A stretch of DNA of 64,000 nucleotides from Punctularia strigosozonata HHB-11173 SS5 (Eukaryota > Basidiomycota > Agaricomycetes > Corticiales > Punctulariaceae), in NCBI RefSeq assembly GCF_000264995.1, contig NW_006767439.1, positions 1,516,912-1,580,911 on the forward strand, read 5' to 3'. Every line of letters begins with the position of its first letter. Position 1 is the first letter of the stretch. Positions 44,515-57,419 of this stretch are shown piece after piece. A model generated the notes under the pieces. That model worked only from the letters and a program-made list of their open reading frames with translations, was not told the DNA's origin and made no database searches. The translations under genes and the position numbers were made by a program.

Positions 44515-45934
44515 TGGTAGAAATTGCATCGATCGTTTTCTTGCCTTAGGTAGAGCCGATTTGTGGTTTGTGGTCCATATTACTACTGTGAGAATTCCTT
44601 GATCGGGAGTCCCTGGACAAACTGGTACAGGCATGGCCCGGCGTGTGCGCCGCGGCACGCTTCGGGTGAGAGCGTTGTGATGATGGAGGGGGAGAAGGAA
44701 CGCGATTCAACTTGGGTGAATGAGCGCCGGACACGGCGACGCTCGCATCTTCAGCTCGGCCGGGTCTGTGGGCAAGTTATGGGTGCTCGAGGAGAGGGTG
44801 TGCTGGCGAGGGGAAAGTGACGCAATGAGCGCCGAGAATCAGTACCATTAAAAATCAAGTTGAAGGCGAGGCTCTCGAAAGTCCCATATATTCGATGACT
44901 TGTCTCTCCTCTCGTGCGATACGTCCCTGATCATTTGACTGCTGACTTCTTGCCTGGAAAATCGCACATGATCTGCGATTTGGAGCTTTTCAACGCATCA
45001 TGTTCAGCCTTATCCGCGTTCCGGCCGGCCGTCTCTCACATTCCACGGCACCTTCAGATGCCATGCCCCGTCGCGTGTACTGTACAATACCGAGCGTCTT
45101 CGCGAGAAGTAAGCCGCCTGTCAGGCCAAGGCCGGCAAGCACGTTAGAGCGATGATACCAGCCTCGTCTCTCCTTGACAGCGGGTGCGACTGCGCGCGCG
45201 GTACGCAGGGATTTGGATCATGGGGTGAGAGGGACCGGAACGCCTTGTCCGTGCGGGCTGGGTAACGGAGCAAATTAATGGAAGTAATCTCAGCCATCTG
45301 CGCCGGGTGGCTCATACACTATCATTCGCAAGTTATATGATAGTTATATAGAATGTATCTGCGGGCGGTCAACGCTCTTTGCAGTAGGCAAAGATGTCTG
45401 CGGGAGCCCACCAAGATACAAAGCAATATTACAAGTTTCACTCCACTTGATCCGCGTGCAGATACACCCTCATGCAGGAGTAGCGAAGACATCGGAATTC
45501 CGCATATCCATTCCGAGCCGATGTTAGACAGGGCACATATCTGTACAACTGAACATAACGGAAGTCAAACTTAGACACAGGCATCTGCTCGTGTTTATCA
45601 ATGACGCTTGAAGGATTGTCGGACAAGTCGTGAACTCACGCTGATGACACATTTCTACATGTAAGCTAGGTTAGCTACCATTGGGCTGTCACGAAGCCAG
45701 CTTTCATTCGTGATAGCACCTTAGGGATTTGGCATATGACCCGGAGAGATGGTTGCGTCGACATGTGTCAATTCTTCTTGCGGACGAGAAAGGGTCGGTC
45801 ATCAGTGGTAGGCAGTAGGTATGTAGCATCCAATTGGAAGGCGAGCTGAGGCGCGAGAAGATGGAAGAGGATGAAGAAGATGGCATGCGCGGGCCGCCGT
45901 CGGGTGCCGCCCGCGTACGAGCGTGTGTCCGATA
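44515..45934. other. Gene-poor region
   Basis: About 1.4 kb with only short incoherent frames. It ends at the MITE at 45935. No RNA gene recognised. Confidence 0.4.
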
Positions 45935-46632
45935 CTGTGCATCCACCCCTAATGCAACATCGCCCCCTAATGCAACATCGACACAAATCCCTCTCCTGTT
46001 CCTTTCCTGCTCAGCTGTTCGTCTCGGAAAAAAATCTATGTACTCTTAAACATCTATAAATACTGTATGTAAGAGATGAAGTAGGAACGAGGCTTGGTTC
46101 GGGCTACAGAAAAACATTAGGACTGCTCGAGTGAGTTGATGCAACATGTCGCGAGTACTCCACGGCCTCGCTTCGCCGGATCGGTAACGGAAAATTCATG
46201 GAAATATTTGGTAGTACTCAGTACCTTGTATTCTATCTGCTACGCCACCCCGATTTGCAATTGCTGTAATAATGCTGCTGTAGGAGGATGTTCAACACAA
46301 AGGACGGTGTTGGCGTGACGGATGAGTTCAAACTCCGCCTGCGTTGATTGGCCTGAGCCTCTTGAGCCCTGCGTTGCGCTGCAGCCTGTCCTAGTTCGGC
46401 ACCTCGGCAAATCGTGACCGCGTGTGATGATCTCGCAACTTTGGCTGGTGCTCACTTCGTCTCGCCGGCATCTCGCTGGCAGAGCTGAGGCTCAACCAAA
46501 ATATTTGAGACGCTGCATGACATATCTATAGCATCCTGGCTATCTACTGCCAACGTTTCGGACAATTTCGAGCTAATTTGAGGGAGATATAACCCTAATG
46601 CAACACGCGTTGCATTAGGGGTGGATGCACAG
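45935..46632. mobile_element. 698-bp non-autonomous TIR element (Tc1/mariner-like MITE)
   Basis: Perfect 24-bp terminal inverted repeats: CTGTGCATCCACCCCTAATG+CAAC at 45935-45958 and its reverse complement at 46609-46632, both flanked by TA (45933-45934, 46633-46634). TA duplication and size suggest a Tc1/mariner-mobilised MITE. Subterminal copies of CCCTAATGCAAC occur next to both ends (45966-45977, 46593-46604), at the right end forming a palindrome with the TIR. No transposase frame inside. Confidence 0.85.
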
Positions 46633-46634
46633 TA

Positions 46635-47329
46635 TGTCAAACACCGATTGTCAACGCTTCGCGCTTCGACCCAAATCGGCCAAGGTGTGGCGCTTCTAGA
46701 CCGCGCGTAGGAGTTTATTGTTGTGCGCTTTTTCGGTGCTCAGCCTCCGAGCCCGAACATCGTTCCTATTGTCCTTGACCTCGTACCGTCACCGTCAGCG
46801 CCATCCGTGCATCTCCTCGTCTCGCCGCCGTCCCCGCGCCCGCAGAATAACCAGATTTGTACCAGCGGCGAGCGCCACAGCCCTACCGCCGAACCGTCGC
46901 ATCGTACACATAAAAGTAGACGAGGGCGTTGCAGTCAAAGCAAGGAAGGAGAGGTACGAGCGCAAAAAAGGTTCCGGGCTTTGATCGCGTCTGATCCGCG
47001 GTATACTTGGGCCAGCTTCGGCTAGATACCCAGATCTCGACTGGCTCTTTAGCCTGCCGCCGAGCACCGCGTTCACCTCGACCCCGCCCCGCCCTCTTGC
47101 TCGCCGTCGCAGCGACCGTAGGCTAGGACGATTGTCAAGCGACCAACATATCCCAAGCGTCGGCCTGAACACTGCTCTGGGACCGAGACATACAATAAGG
47201 CACTGCTCAAGCATACCCCGCCCGCCACACACGCGACCGAACCCCGCTCCGCGCTCCTCCCCCGGAGTTATAGGACATCCATCTTGAATTACCGCTGGCC
47301 ACCCCTCGTAACGAAGAGATCTTGCTGCG
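46635..47329. other. Upstream region of the MAP kinase gene
   Basis: Promoter and 5' UTR of the kinase. Open frames on both strands here lack coherent coding character. Confidence 0.45.
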
Positions 47330-49180
<1,851 letters not shown>

Positions 49181-49631
49181 GGGGGGATCAGTGTTCTGCA
49201 GTCATTTACTTTCTCTTCCTATCCATTCACGAGAACAAAAGCGGCTTTCGGTAACCTCGATATATTATCATCTCCCTTGGTTTTCTTTCGCATCTAATTA
49301 CCCCTTTCTTTATCGTAATATTCCGAAGACGGACATGGTGGAACGCGAAGTGAAGGGAGAAAAAAGAAGTGTACATATATTACGGTATATATGAGATATG
49401 TGATACAGTGGATATGGAGTGGATGGTTGCGCGGTTGCGGCGTTGGTTGGTGAAGCATGCGTGAGGAAGAATGGGGTGAGCTGGAAAGGCCAGCGCGACG
49501 GGCATGGATGGGTGAGGAGGACCCGGTTGTAAGCGGTATGATGCGGATCGTGGCTGGATGCGATGCGAAGGAATAGCGTAGACGATTGAAGGGGCACATA
49601 CAGAAGGAGTGAGGAGAAGAGCAGGGGGAGA
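49181..49631. other. Convergent intergenic region
   Basis: 3' flanks of the MAP kinase and BUD13 genes. AT-rich stretch near 49370-49400. No coding sequence. Confidence 0.5.
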
Positions 49632-50714
49632 TTACATGTCGTCGACACTCCATTCGTATGCTTCGCGTCCTGCACGTTTTCGCTCGTTGAGTTTTTGGAA
49701 GAGGCGTTTCTCGAAGCCGTTCCCTCGATCTGAGACGAGGACGTTGGTATCGACGCATTCATGGAGATGGGAGGAAGGTATGGCTCACCGACGCCATCCC
49801 ACCTGTACCCGGGCTTGATCCCAAATCGGTTCGGCGGAGGTGGGGGGCCTGAATATTCTGGCCTTCGTGGGCCCTTCGACTTCTTTTTCTACGAACGCGC
49901 AACAGTGTTGGACATCAAAACCACGGAATGCGTGCAACAAGTGCGTGCTCACCGTCAAGAACTGTGCCGCGGGGTCGTTCCACCGCTCCTGCGCCCGCAT
50001 CTCCTCGTTCATCTCCCGGTCGTCCGCGTACCGCGCCACGTCCCTCGTTCGCGCCTTCTCGAGCTCCTCCCGCCGCTTCTTCTCCTCGTCGCGCTGCACG
50101 AGCCCCTTCCCCCATTCCATCTTGCGCGCCTCCCTCTCCTCCCGCTCGCGCTTCTTCCGAGCCGCCTCCGCCTTCTCCGCCGCGGTATCGATCCGCCGGC
50201 CGGACGCGTCGCGATACACGGTCTCCTGCGCCGTCGCGGCCTCCTCGTCCGGCTGCTTTGAGGTTTTCTTCGCGACTTGGGCGGAGGGGAGGTGTTTCTT
50301 GATCTGCGACTTGGTGAGCAACCCGCCGACGAACGGCTGGTCCTCCCCCTCCTCGACCACTTGCGGTTTCTCGTCCTCAGCGGGGGGCGGCGTCGGCGCG
50401 CGGATCGTCGCCCAACCACCTCCCGAGCCCTCCCCGCCACCCTCCACCCGCCTCTTCTTGAACCCGCGGTCGGACGCGACGACGGCCTCCTTCAGCTCTT
50501 CGTCGTCCCCGTCCTCGCCCTCGGGCGCGGCCCAGCCGGGGATATCGTCGTCTTTGATGAAGGCGGGTGTCGTAGAAGTAGCGGAGGATGAAGGGTCGGC
50601 GTGTTTCTTCTTTTTCTTCTTCTTCTGCGTCGGGTCGCCGGTGCGGGCCAGGATGGCGTCGGCTTTGGGGCCGGACATGTATTTGGCAGCGAGGTAGGCC
50701 TTCATGGACGACAT
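49632..50714 (-). CDS. BUD13: Bud13/Cwc26 pre-mRNA splicing factor
   Basis: Three exons on minus: 49953-50714, 49789-49888, 49632-49729; 319 aa. N-terminus SSMKAYLAAKYMSGPKADAI, lysine run (KKKKKKKH), DDIPGWAAP, then the central ETVYRDASGRRID and a charged helix (MEWGKGLVQRDEEKKRREEL), and the conserved C-terminus [46 protein letters not shown]. Bud13 forms the RES complex with Snu17 and Pml1, binding near the branch site in the activated spliceosome. Length and order fit fungal orthologues. Confidence 0.94.
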
Positions 50715-51776
50715 TTCTGCAATCAGTTGGCACGATTATAGTATGCTTATGAGGTATGGTCTTCTCAGTTTCAGTGCTGCCAGCGGTGAATGAGGTCGTA
50801 CACAATGATAGAGGAGAATGGACGCGGTGAGTTGGAGGCGACGGAGTTCGAACTCGCATGTCGGATCTTGAAGCGGAGCGTTACTTCCGCTGTATTCCGA
50901 GTCCGCAGCCCCGCCCCCATCTGCATCTTCATCGCTGCGTAGTGTAGCCCTTGCGCGATGGCCAGTCCCCCTATAAATAGAGACGTCTCGCTCTAATAAT
51001 TACTGGGAGACCAAACTCCCTAGCTTTGGCCCGGATCTCAATACCGGATCTCAATAATACTTGTAAAACAAAACATGTCTAATTACGCAACAAAAGCGAT
51101 TCCATATAAGTGTGACCTGATTCCCATTCTTTGCAGCTCTATCGACTGTACATATATATTTCAGAGCCAGGCACTGCGATGCATGTATTCGGGCATGTAC
51201 CGACTTCGGAGGCGGATTTGAGCACGCTCACTGTGCTGGATGAGACTAAAGTAGCTCAGGCAGGTGAGCTTTGTAAAGGACATTCACACAGCTGTCGTAA
51301 TCATGTGTTGAAGGTTAGCAACGGCGCCGCGCAAGGGCGACCGAGCGCATAGATAAGCGCTGAACATGACCAAGGATCAATAACAGGCATAAGTTCTGAT
51401 GTGCTTGCAACGTCGCAAAGCCCTACTCCTGCCCGAGTCCACCGAGCGTAGCTTGAACGACGATCGGCAGTGCCTTCACCCCGAAGCAATAGAGCAGGCT
51501 TGTGCACATCCGCTATATGTTGGCTGCGCGAACACCCTGGTATGTGCAGATTATTCAAATTGATGCTATCACAGCGTAGTCGGAGGACGAAAGGCAGCCA
51601 ACAGGCACAGAACGTCTCGTGAGATAGCGCCCAGGGATGCCATGAACCTTATAAATCGCAGCAAGCTGCAGATGGTGACGATGTCCTTGGTTTTGTTCAG
51701 AAATATGATGGTGTTCGGTACGCAGGTAAGCGACGCAAACATCGACGGAGACATGGGCGTTGCCATCGTGGACATA
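50715..51776. other. Gene-poor region
   Basis: Promoter of BUD13, then repeat-like intergenic DNA without coherent frames. A palindromic GAGTTCGAACTC at about 50838-50849 was examined for a tRNA and not accepted. Confidence 0.4.
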
Positions 51777-51991
51777 AGATAGGGCTCATTCAGTTTCAAC
51801 AGGTCCCACGGGTCTTGCTAGTCGAATATAATAATCTACGCTCAAAATTCTCAGAAATCGCCGCCCCAGATTTCAAGATGATGTACATTCAAAGAGAATT
51901 GTGGTTTTATATTTAGAGAGTGTGCCCCGTAGCGAGTGGAATTCGCTGCGCAGCACTTATCACACCTGTTGAAACTGAATGAGCCCTATCT
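51777..51991. mobile_element. 215-bp MITE with 28-bp perfect TIRs and TA duplication
   Basis: Left TIR 51777-51804 starts AGATAGGGCTCATTCAGTTT; the right TIR 51964-51991 is its exact reverse complement. TA flanks both ends (51775-51776, 51992-51993). No coding capacity. TIR sequence differs from the element at 45935, so it is a second family. Confidence 0.85.
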
Positions 51992-51993
51992 TA

Positions 51994-52779
51994 GATGGCA
52001 TAGAGCCCCGGGAATAGCGGTGTTGATCTCGCTGGCGAGGTGAGAAATGCTTCTGACCGTCGCAGTGTGTGCTAGACGCGAAGGAGAGGGAGGGTCCAGT
52101 ACCAGTAGAAGACAAAGAACCATGTGTCTGTCCGCGGTGACCGTGCTTGGCGTCCTAAACGCTGTGAAAACCGTGTGTACTGATGCAGGATATACGCCAT
52201 TTTGTCACGGCAACAGGGAAGAGGGAGGTCATTCGTTGTGGAGGTGGCTATCCTATCAAATCGTGAGGTAGAATACCAGCCCCATCTTGCCAGACAGCCG
52301 TAGAATGGAAGATACTCCTTCTGAGCGAACAGCCCTACGGGCACGCGCGATGAACGTGCCAATGGCCGCGATCGAAGCTAGGGTACATGTACGATCAGAA
52401 ATCATGAGAATATATACATAGACATCGTGCGTGGAGACACTCGCGTACCTCCGGAGCCACGAACACAGCATCGGTGGAGTATACGTGCAAGTCTTTACAC
52501 GCAGAAACCATCACCGTCTCTACCAAAGCAGCGCTTAGCGTGGCATGTGAGATCTCCTCGCGCACAGCACTTGTGTGTTGGCATCGACGCGTGCCGAGAA
52601 GACTAGCAGCTACTCACGCAGCCCAGCCGTGACAGCTGTATCTGTACAGGGACTCCGACTAATAGTCGGGAGCCCGCCTTTCGCGTTTTACGACTAAATA
52701 GCCATGGAGGCCATGGCGGTGCGTCAGGGTCACCCTGATTGTACATTGACTGGAATACCCATCGCGTGTACTGCTGCCG
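51994..52779. other. Gene-poor region
   Basis: Between the MITE and the minisatellite I see only short incoherent frames and no recognised RNA gene. Confidence 0.35.
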
Positions 52780-53860
52780 AATCCTGGCCGGATGCTTCTT
52801 TGGAGGTGAGTACGTGGGAGAGTAGTTTGATGGGCGTTTGGTAGCGCCATAATAGCATGCCGGGCATTGCTCGCTTAACATATACGTTCCAGACCCATGC
52901 CGTATCAATGCCGAGTGCTTCTCTGGAGGTGAGTAGGCGGCATTGGCTCGATTACCGTGCCTGGGTGTTTGGTAGCCCTCCGACGCCGCTCGCTTAACAT
53001 ACCCACCGACGTTCCGCTCGCTGCTCGCTTAATATGCCCCGCCCTCCGCTCGCTTAATACCGCCGCCCTCCCGCTCGCCGCTCGCTTAATATGCCCCGCC
53101 CTCCGCTCGCTTAATACCGCCGCNNNNNNNNNNNNNNNNNNNNNNNNNNNNNNNNNNNNNNNNNNNNNNNNNNNNNNNNNNNNNNNNNNNNNNNNNNNNN
53201 NNNNNNNNNNNNNNNNNNNNNNNNNNNNNNNNNNNNNNNNNNNNNNNNNNNNNNNNNNNNNNNNNNNNNNNNNNNNNNNNNNNNNNNNNNNNNNNNNNNN
53301 NNNNNNNNNNNNNNNNNNNNNNNNNNNNNNNNNNNNNNNNNNNNNNNNNNNNNNTTGCTCGCTTAACAGTATACGGTTCCAGACCCATGCCGTATCAATG
53401 CCGAGTGCTTCTCTGAGGTGAGTAGGCGGCATTGGCTCGATTACCGTGCCTGGGTGTTTGGTAGCCTCCGACGCCGCTCGCTTAACATACCACCGACGTT
53501 CCGCTCGCTGCTCGCTTAATACTGCCCCGCCCTCCGCTCGCTTAATACCGCCGCCCTCCCGCTCGCCGCTCGCTTAATATGCCCCGCCCTCCGCTCGCTT
53601 AATACCGCCGCCCTCCCGCCCGCCTCTCGCTTAATCCTCCCGCCTCCCGCCCTCCCGCTCGCTGCTCGCTTAATATGCCCCGCCCTCCGCTCGCTTAATA
53701 CCGCCGCCCTCCCGCCCGCCTCTCGCTTAATCCTCCCGCCCTCCCGCCTGCCGCTCGCTTAATTTGCCCCGCTCTTAATAAACCACCGCCCTCCCGCCCG
53801 CTGCTCGCTTAATCCTCCCGCCCTCCAGCCCGTTGCTCGCTTAACTACTCCTCCCGCTCT
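52780..53860. repeat. GC-rich minisatellite built on GCTCGCTTAA(T)
   Basis: Dozens of short units such as CCGCTCGCTTAATACCGCCG and CCGCTCGCTTAATATGCCCC alternate in irregular order. Longer units containing TTCTCTGGAGGTGAGTA begin at about 52787 and 52910. The array surrounds the assembly gap and ends near 53860. Confidence 0.85.
53124..53354. other. Assembly gap (231 N)
   Basis: A run of N inside the minisatellite; true length unknown. Confidence 1.
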
Positions 53861-53946
53861 CCTGTTTGCTCAGCTGGCCTTGCTTAGCACTGGTTCACAC
53901 TGCCCTCTGGAATTAGCTCAGCATACCCGCACAGCGCTCTGTCAGT

Positions 53947-54074
53947 ACGCCCGCCGACGCTCGCTTAGCGCACCGGCGCGCCGGCACTGTGGTGGCTTAG
54001 TAAGTTACCGTGCCTGCCCGACGCTCGCTTAGCGCACCGGCGCGCCGGCACGGTGGTGGTGGCTTAGTAAGTTG
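53947..54074. repeat. Two tandem units with GGCGCGCC palindrome
   Basis: Two adjacent copies of about 64 bp, each CGCTCGCTTAGCGCACCGGC followed by GCGCCGGCAC and GTGGCTTAGTAAGTT. Each holds the palindrome CCGGCGCGCCGG. They differ by a few bases. Located between the minisatellite and the KDZ element. Confidence 0.75.
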
Positions 54075-54231
54075 CCCTGCCCGCTGATGCTCACGTGCAA
54101 CACTGACACAGCTCTAGGCCAGGCGCACCTGGCTGATGGTTGCGCACGTGCAAGATTCTCACGTCACTCCTTGTTGGTATGACGTAGACAATTATGAGGA
54201 CAGGCGATACAATACTGTTCGAGATAGTAGG

Positions 54232-57100
54232 TCATTTGTGACGCGGCTTCTTCGTAGAGCGTGTGGAAATGTCAGTCTTGTCCGCTGCCCGCTTAGGTCC
54301 GCGCTTCTTGGCCGTTGCGGTAGACGATCGCGACCTTGTCTGCAGTCCGGTTGTCTCGGCCACCCTCTTCTGAGTATTCTTCTTCTTGAGGTTCGTGGAA
54401 GAGGTGCGAGAAGCTGAGGTAGAGGCGGAAGTAGACGATGGTGCGGCGTGGTGGAGAATCCAGGTGACCTCCTTCACAGCTGCTATCCAGTCGGCAAGAA
54501 TTCCTTCACGATGATACGAGACGACCGTTCCCCACCATACCACGGAGGCGACCACGAGCATCATGCCTTTGGAGCCACTGTATGTGAGATATCTCCAGTC
54601 CGCATCCTCTGGCACCTGGGCAACACAGCTGATGCGGCCATCCGCAAGGCACCAGTCAGGGGACAAGGCTCGCAACCACTCTCTCCACCGAACGACGAAT
54701 TCGCGCAACAGGATTATGTCGGGGATGTTGTCCGGGTCGCGCTTGGTTTGGACCATCCACCAGTGGACCTGGCTAGGCCGGGAGGTTGTCGACATGTTGC
54801 GGTTCCCGTCGGTATAACCTCGCGCGGCCTCGAATGCGACCCACGCATCGAGGAGTGGATTGATAGTCTCTTGAAGATGATCGGCGCCGATATCGAGCAG
54901 TACTGACCGCCAGCTGTCAACTGCGCCCTGGACCCATGTCTGCCAGGTGGGCACATAGACGGCGGCCTCGGTGCTCCTGTCACAATCGGGCGGCGGAGAT
55001 GCATTGCGGGGCGCCGGCGAGTTGTTGCGAGGCGCCGGCGAGTTGTTGCGGGGCGCTGGCGAGTTGTTGCGGGGCGCCGGCGAGTTGTTGCGGGGCGCCG
55101 GCGAGTTGTTGCGCGGCGGAGGAGTCGCATCACGATGCGGCGGGGTCGCATTACGCGGCGCCGGCGAGTCATTGCGCGGCGGAGGAGTCGCGTCACGAGG
55201 CGGTGGGGTCGCATTGCGGGGCACCGGCGAGTCATTGCGAGGCGCCGGCGAGTCGGTGCGTGGCGGAGGAGTCGCGTCACGATGCGGTGGGGTCACGTTG
55301 CGTGGTGCCGGCGAGTCATTGCGCGGTGGAGGAGTTGTGTCACGAGGCGGTGGAGTTGCGCTGCGAGACAGCAGCAGCGCATTGCGAGGCGGCGCATTGC
55401 TGGACGTGCTCGACGCGTTGTCCGATGCATCCGAAGTGTTGCCCAACGTGTTTGACGCGTTTCCCGACGCGTCCGACGCGTTTCCCGACGCGTCCGATGC
55501 GTTGCCCGACACGTCCGACGCGTTTCCCGACGCGTCCGACACGTTTCCCGACGCGTCCGACGCGTTTGCATTGCCAGGGATTCGGGGCTCTTCAGGTGCA
55601 GTAGGCGACTCTTCGTGAGAAGGGATGGACGAGGGTCTTGCTCCAGCAATCGGGCAAGGGCGAGGGCGAGGTCTGGTGTCCAACGCAGAGGATCCATCGG
55701 CGAAGCCCTGCCCGTCATCGGGTGATTGGCCAGAATCGATGTGGGAAGGCGAAGCAGTGGCGGCAGTGGTCTTACGGCGGTGTTTCTTTGGCGGCTCCGG
55801 TTGGGGCTCCTCGCAGATAGTTGCTATGTCGGCGATGGCCTCGTCTCTGGTCATACCGGAGGCCATCCGTTTGTCAATAGCTTCCAGGATGCCATTCCAC
55901 CCGTTTGCTGCACAATCAATTAGCAACGTAAGAGAGGATATCAAGAAAATATACGCACGATATCGCAAAGCGGCCCATTGATCCCACTCGGTCTGAAACG
56001 CCTGCCACGCCGCGTTCCGTGCATTTATGATATTCGCAAGTTCGGACGTTCCACCGTTCGCGTAACTACATCAGATATGAGTTAGACGCTATATAACGCA
56101 GGGAAAGACCACATACCTATAGGACTGCGCTGTATCACCGTACTTCGGCTCAGGACCGCAGGCAAAGACACAAAAGGACCATCCGGTTTCAACGGTCAAA
56201 GAATCGAGGACCGATGTGACAATGTTCGGGACAGTTTCGCAGAGCCTGCCAATAAGTCAGCTTGTCGTCAGAAGTTACGAAGTAATTAGACTCACTGTTG
56301 ATATGATACCGGATCATACATCGGGTGTTTGAAAACGAGGTCGCTGGCTTGCTCGTCCTCGCCGCCTTCGTTGTCATCGCCTTCAGTGTCCTCGCCTTCA
56401 TCGTCCTGGCCACCATCATTTCCTTCGCTGTCGTTCTCAGGCTCCGCGGAGGATTTGCCCAAGTCATCAAGCCGACACGTAGCCCTCGCTTGACGTAACT
56501 CCTCGACGATGACTTTTACGTTGTCGGGCTCAGCATCGAGGCGGCTGGTAAGCCATTTCCCCCGGTATGTGAGCTCGCTGGGTGGTGCAGTATCTGGCGG
56601 AAGTGCTTGGCAGTGGGCCTCGTACGCCTGTCGAAATTCGAGCTTGAGGTTGTCGTTCGTGCGGAAGTTGACGTATTTCGAGTATGCCTGCCACCGCAGT
56701 GGCATGCGCGTGCGCTTCTTCTTCTGTGCGAGAGCAGCACGGCATATTTTGATGATAAGCTTGCGGCCGCCTTTGACCGTGCCACCAGGCCGTGTCTCGT
56801 TTGTAAAGAAGCCTTTGATGTACTGTGCGTGAGTCATTAGCGAACCCTTCAATAACACGGTGTGGAAGAACTGACTTTCATGTCCTTTTTCTTACGGGCC
56901 TGTATTGCGTCGGCGTTGTTACCGTTCGCCTTCTCAACCTCGGCTTCTGTGAGGGTTATGGGAAATTTGGTGTAATACTCCACCACGAGGGCGGTCCACA
57001 TGTCCTGGAACGCGCGCGTAGACTGGCATTGTACATAAGTCGGTATCCATGAGGCTAGAAACCTTGCTTGAGGCGTCTTAGTACGTCTTTTTGAGCCCAT
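54232..57100 (-). CDS. KDZ-associated accessory protein, basic/HMG-like N-terminus with repeat-rich middle
   Basis: Five exons on minus: 56876-57100, 56296-56822, 56117-56245, 55959-56065, 54232-55907; 887 aa, phases closing. Start MGSKRRTKTPQARFLASWIP. The N-terminal 180 residues (FQDMWTALVVEYYTKFPITL, RMPLRWQAYSKYVNFRTND) recall the HMG-like proteins that accompany KDZ elements. An acidic stretch follows, then a middle of tandem GNASDAS units and of NNSPAPR/TPPPRD units, then an aromatic C-terminal domain (VPTWQTWVQGAVDSWRSVLL, VHWWMVQTKRDPDNIPDIIL) with a basic tail (KKRGPKRAADKTD) that may be a nuclear signal. Exact function unknown; DNA binding is inferred. Confidence 0.78.
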
Positions 57101-57419
57101 AGAGAGAAAAGGTGCCGGGCGAGCGAGGCAGGAGGGACATTTCGTGAGAAGATAGCTCCGCACGTGAACAAAAAATTATTAAATAAACGTACCATCCTGC
57201 TGTGGTTCGTCGCTCTTTCTTCCTCTCCACGCCCCGACTCTTCGCCCGGGTCACGTCTTGAATAGGACACGATGGTGAATCAGAGCAAGAGCGAGAGAGA
57301 GGTGTGTTCACTCACGGTTCATATTTGAGCCCGGCCCTCAATGCTTGTTGGACAGATCCGCCTTTTGATTCATCAAATGCGAAGCTTGCTTGAGCTAGCT
57401 GAAGGTAAGTATCAGTGCA
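57101..57419. promoter_or_regulatory. Divergent promoter inside the KDZ element
   Basis: A 319-bp space between two head-to-head starts (accessory gene on minus, RNase-H1-N-like gene on plus). Part could instead be an upstream exon of the accessory gene, since a minus frame here reads AKSRGVERKKERRTTAGW. Confidence 0.4.

Noticed and set aside
50810-50885. tRNA gene suggested by GAGTTCGAACTC
   Set aside because: The five bases on each side of TTCGAAC do not pair as a T-stem on either strand, and no acceptor stem closes.
54714-55718. Arg/Thr-rich and Cys-rich frames of 140-220 codons on both strands
   Set aside because: Produced by the tandem repeats of the KDZ accessory gene read in other frames; only the minus frame with spliced flanks is coherent.
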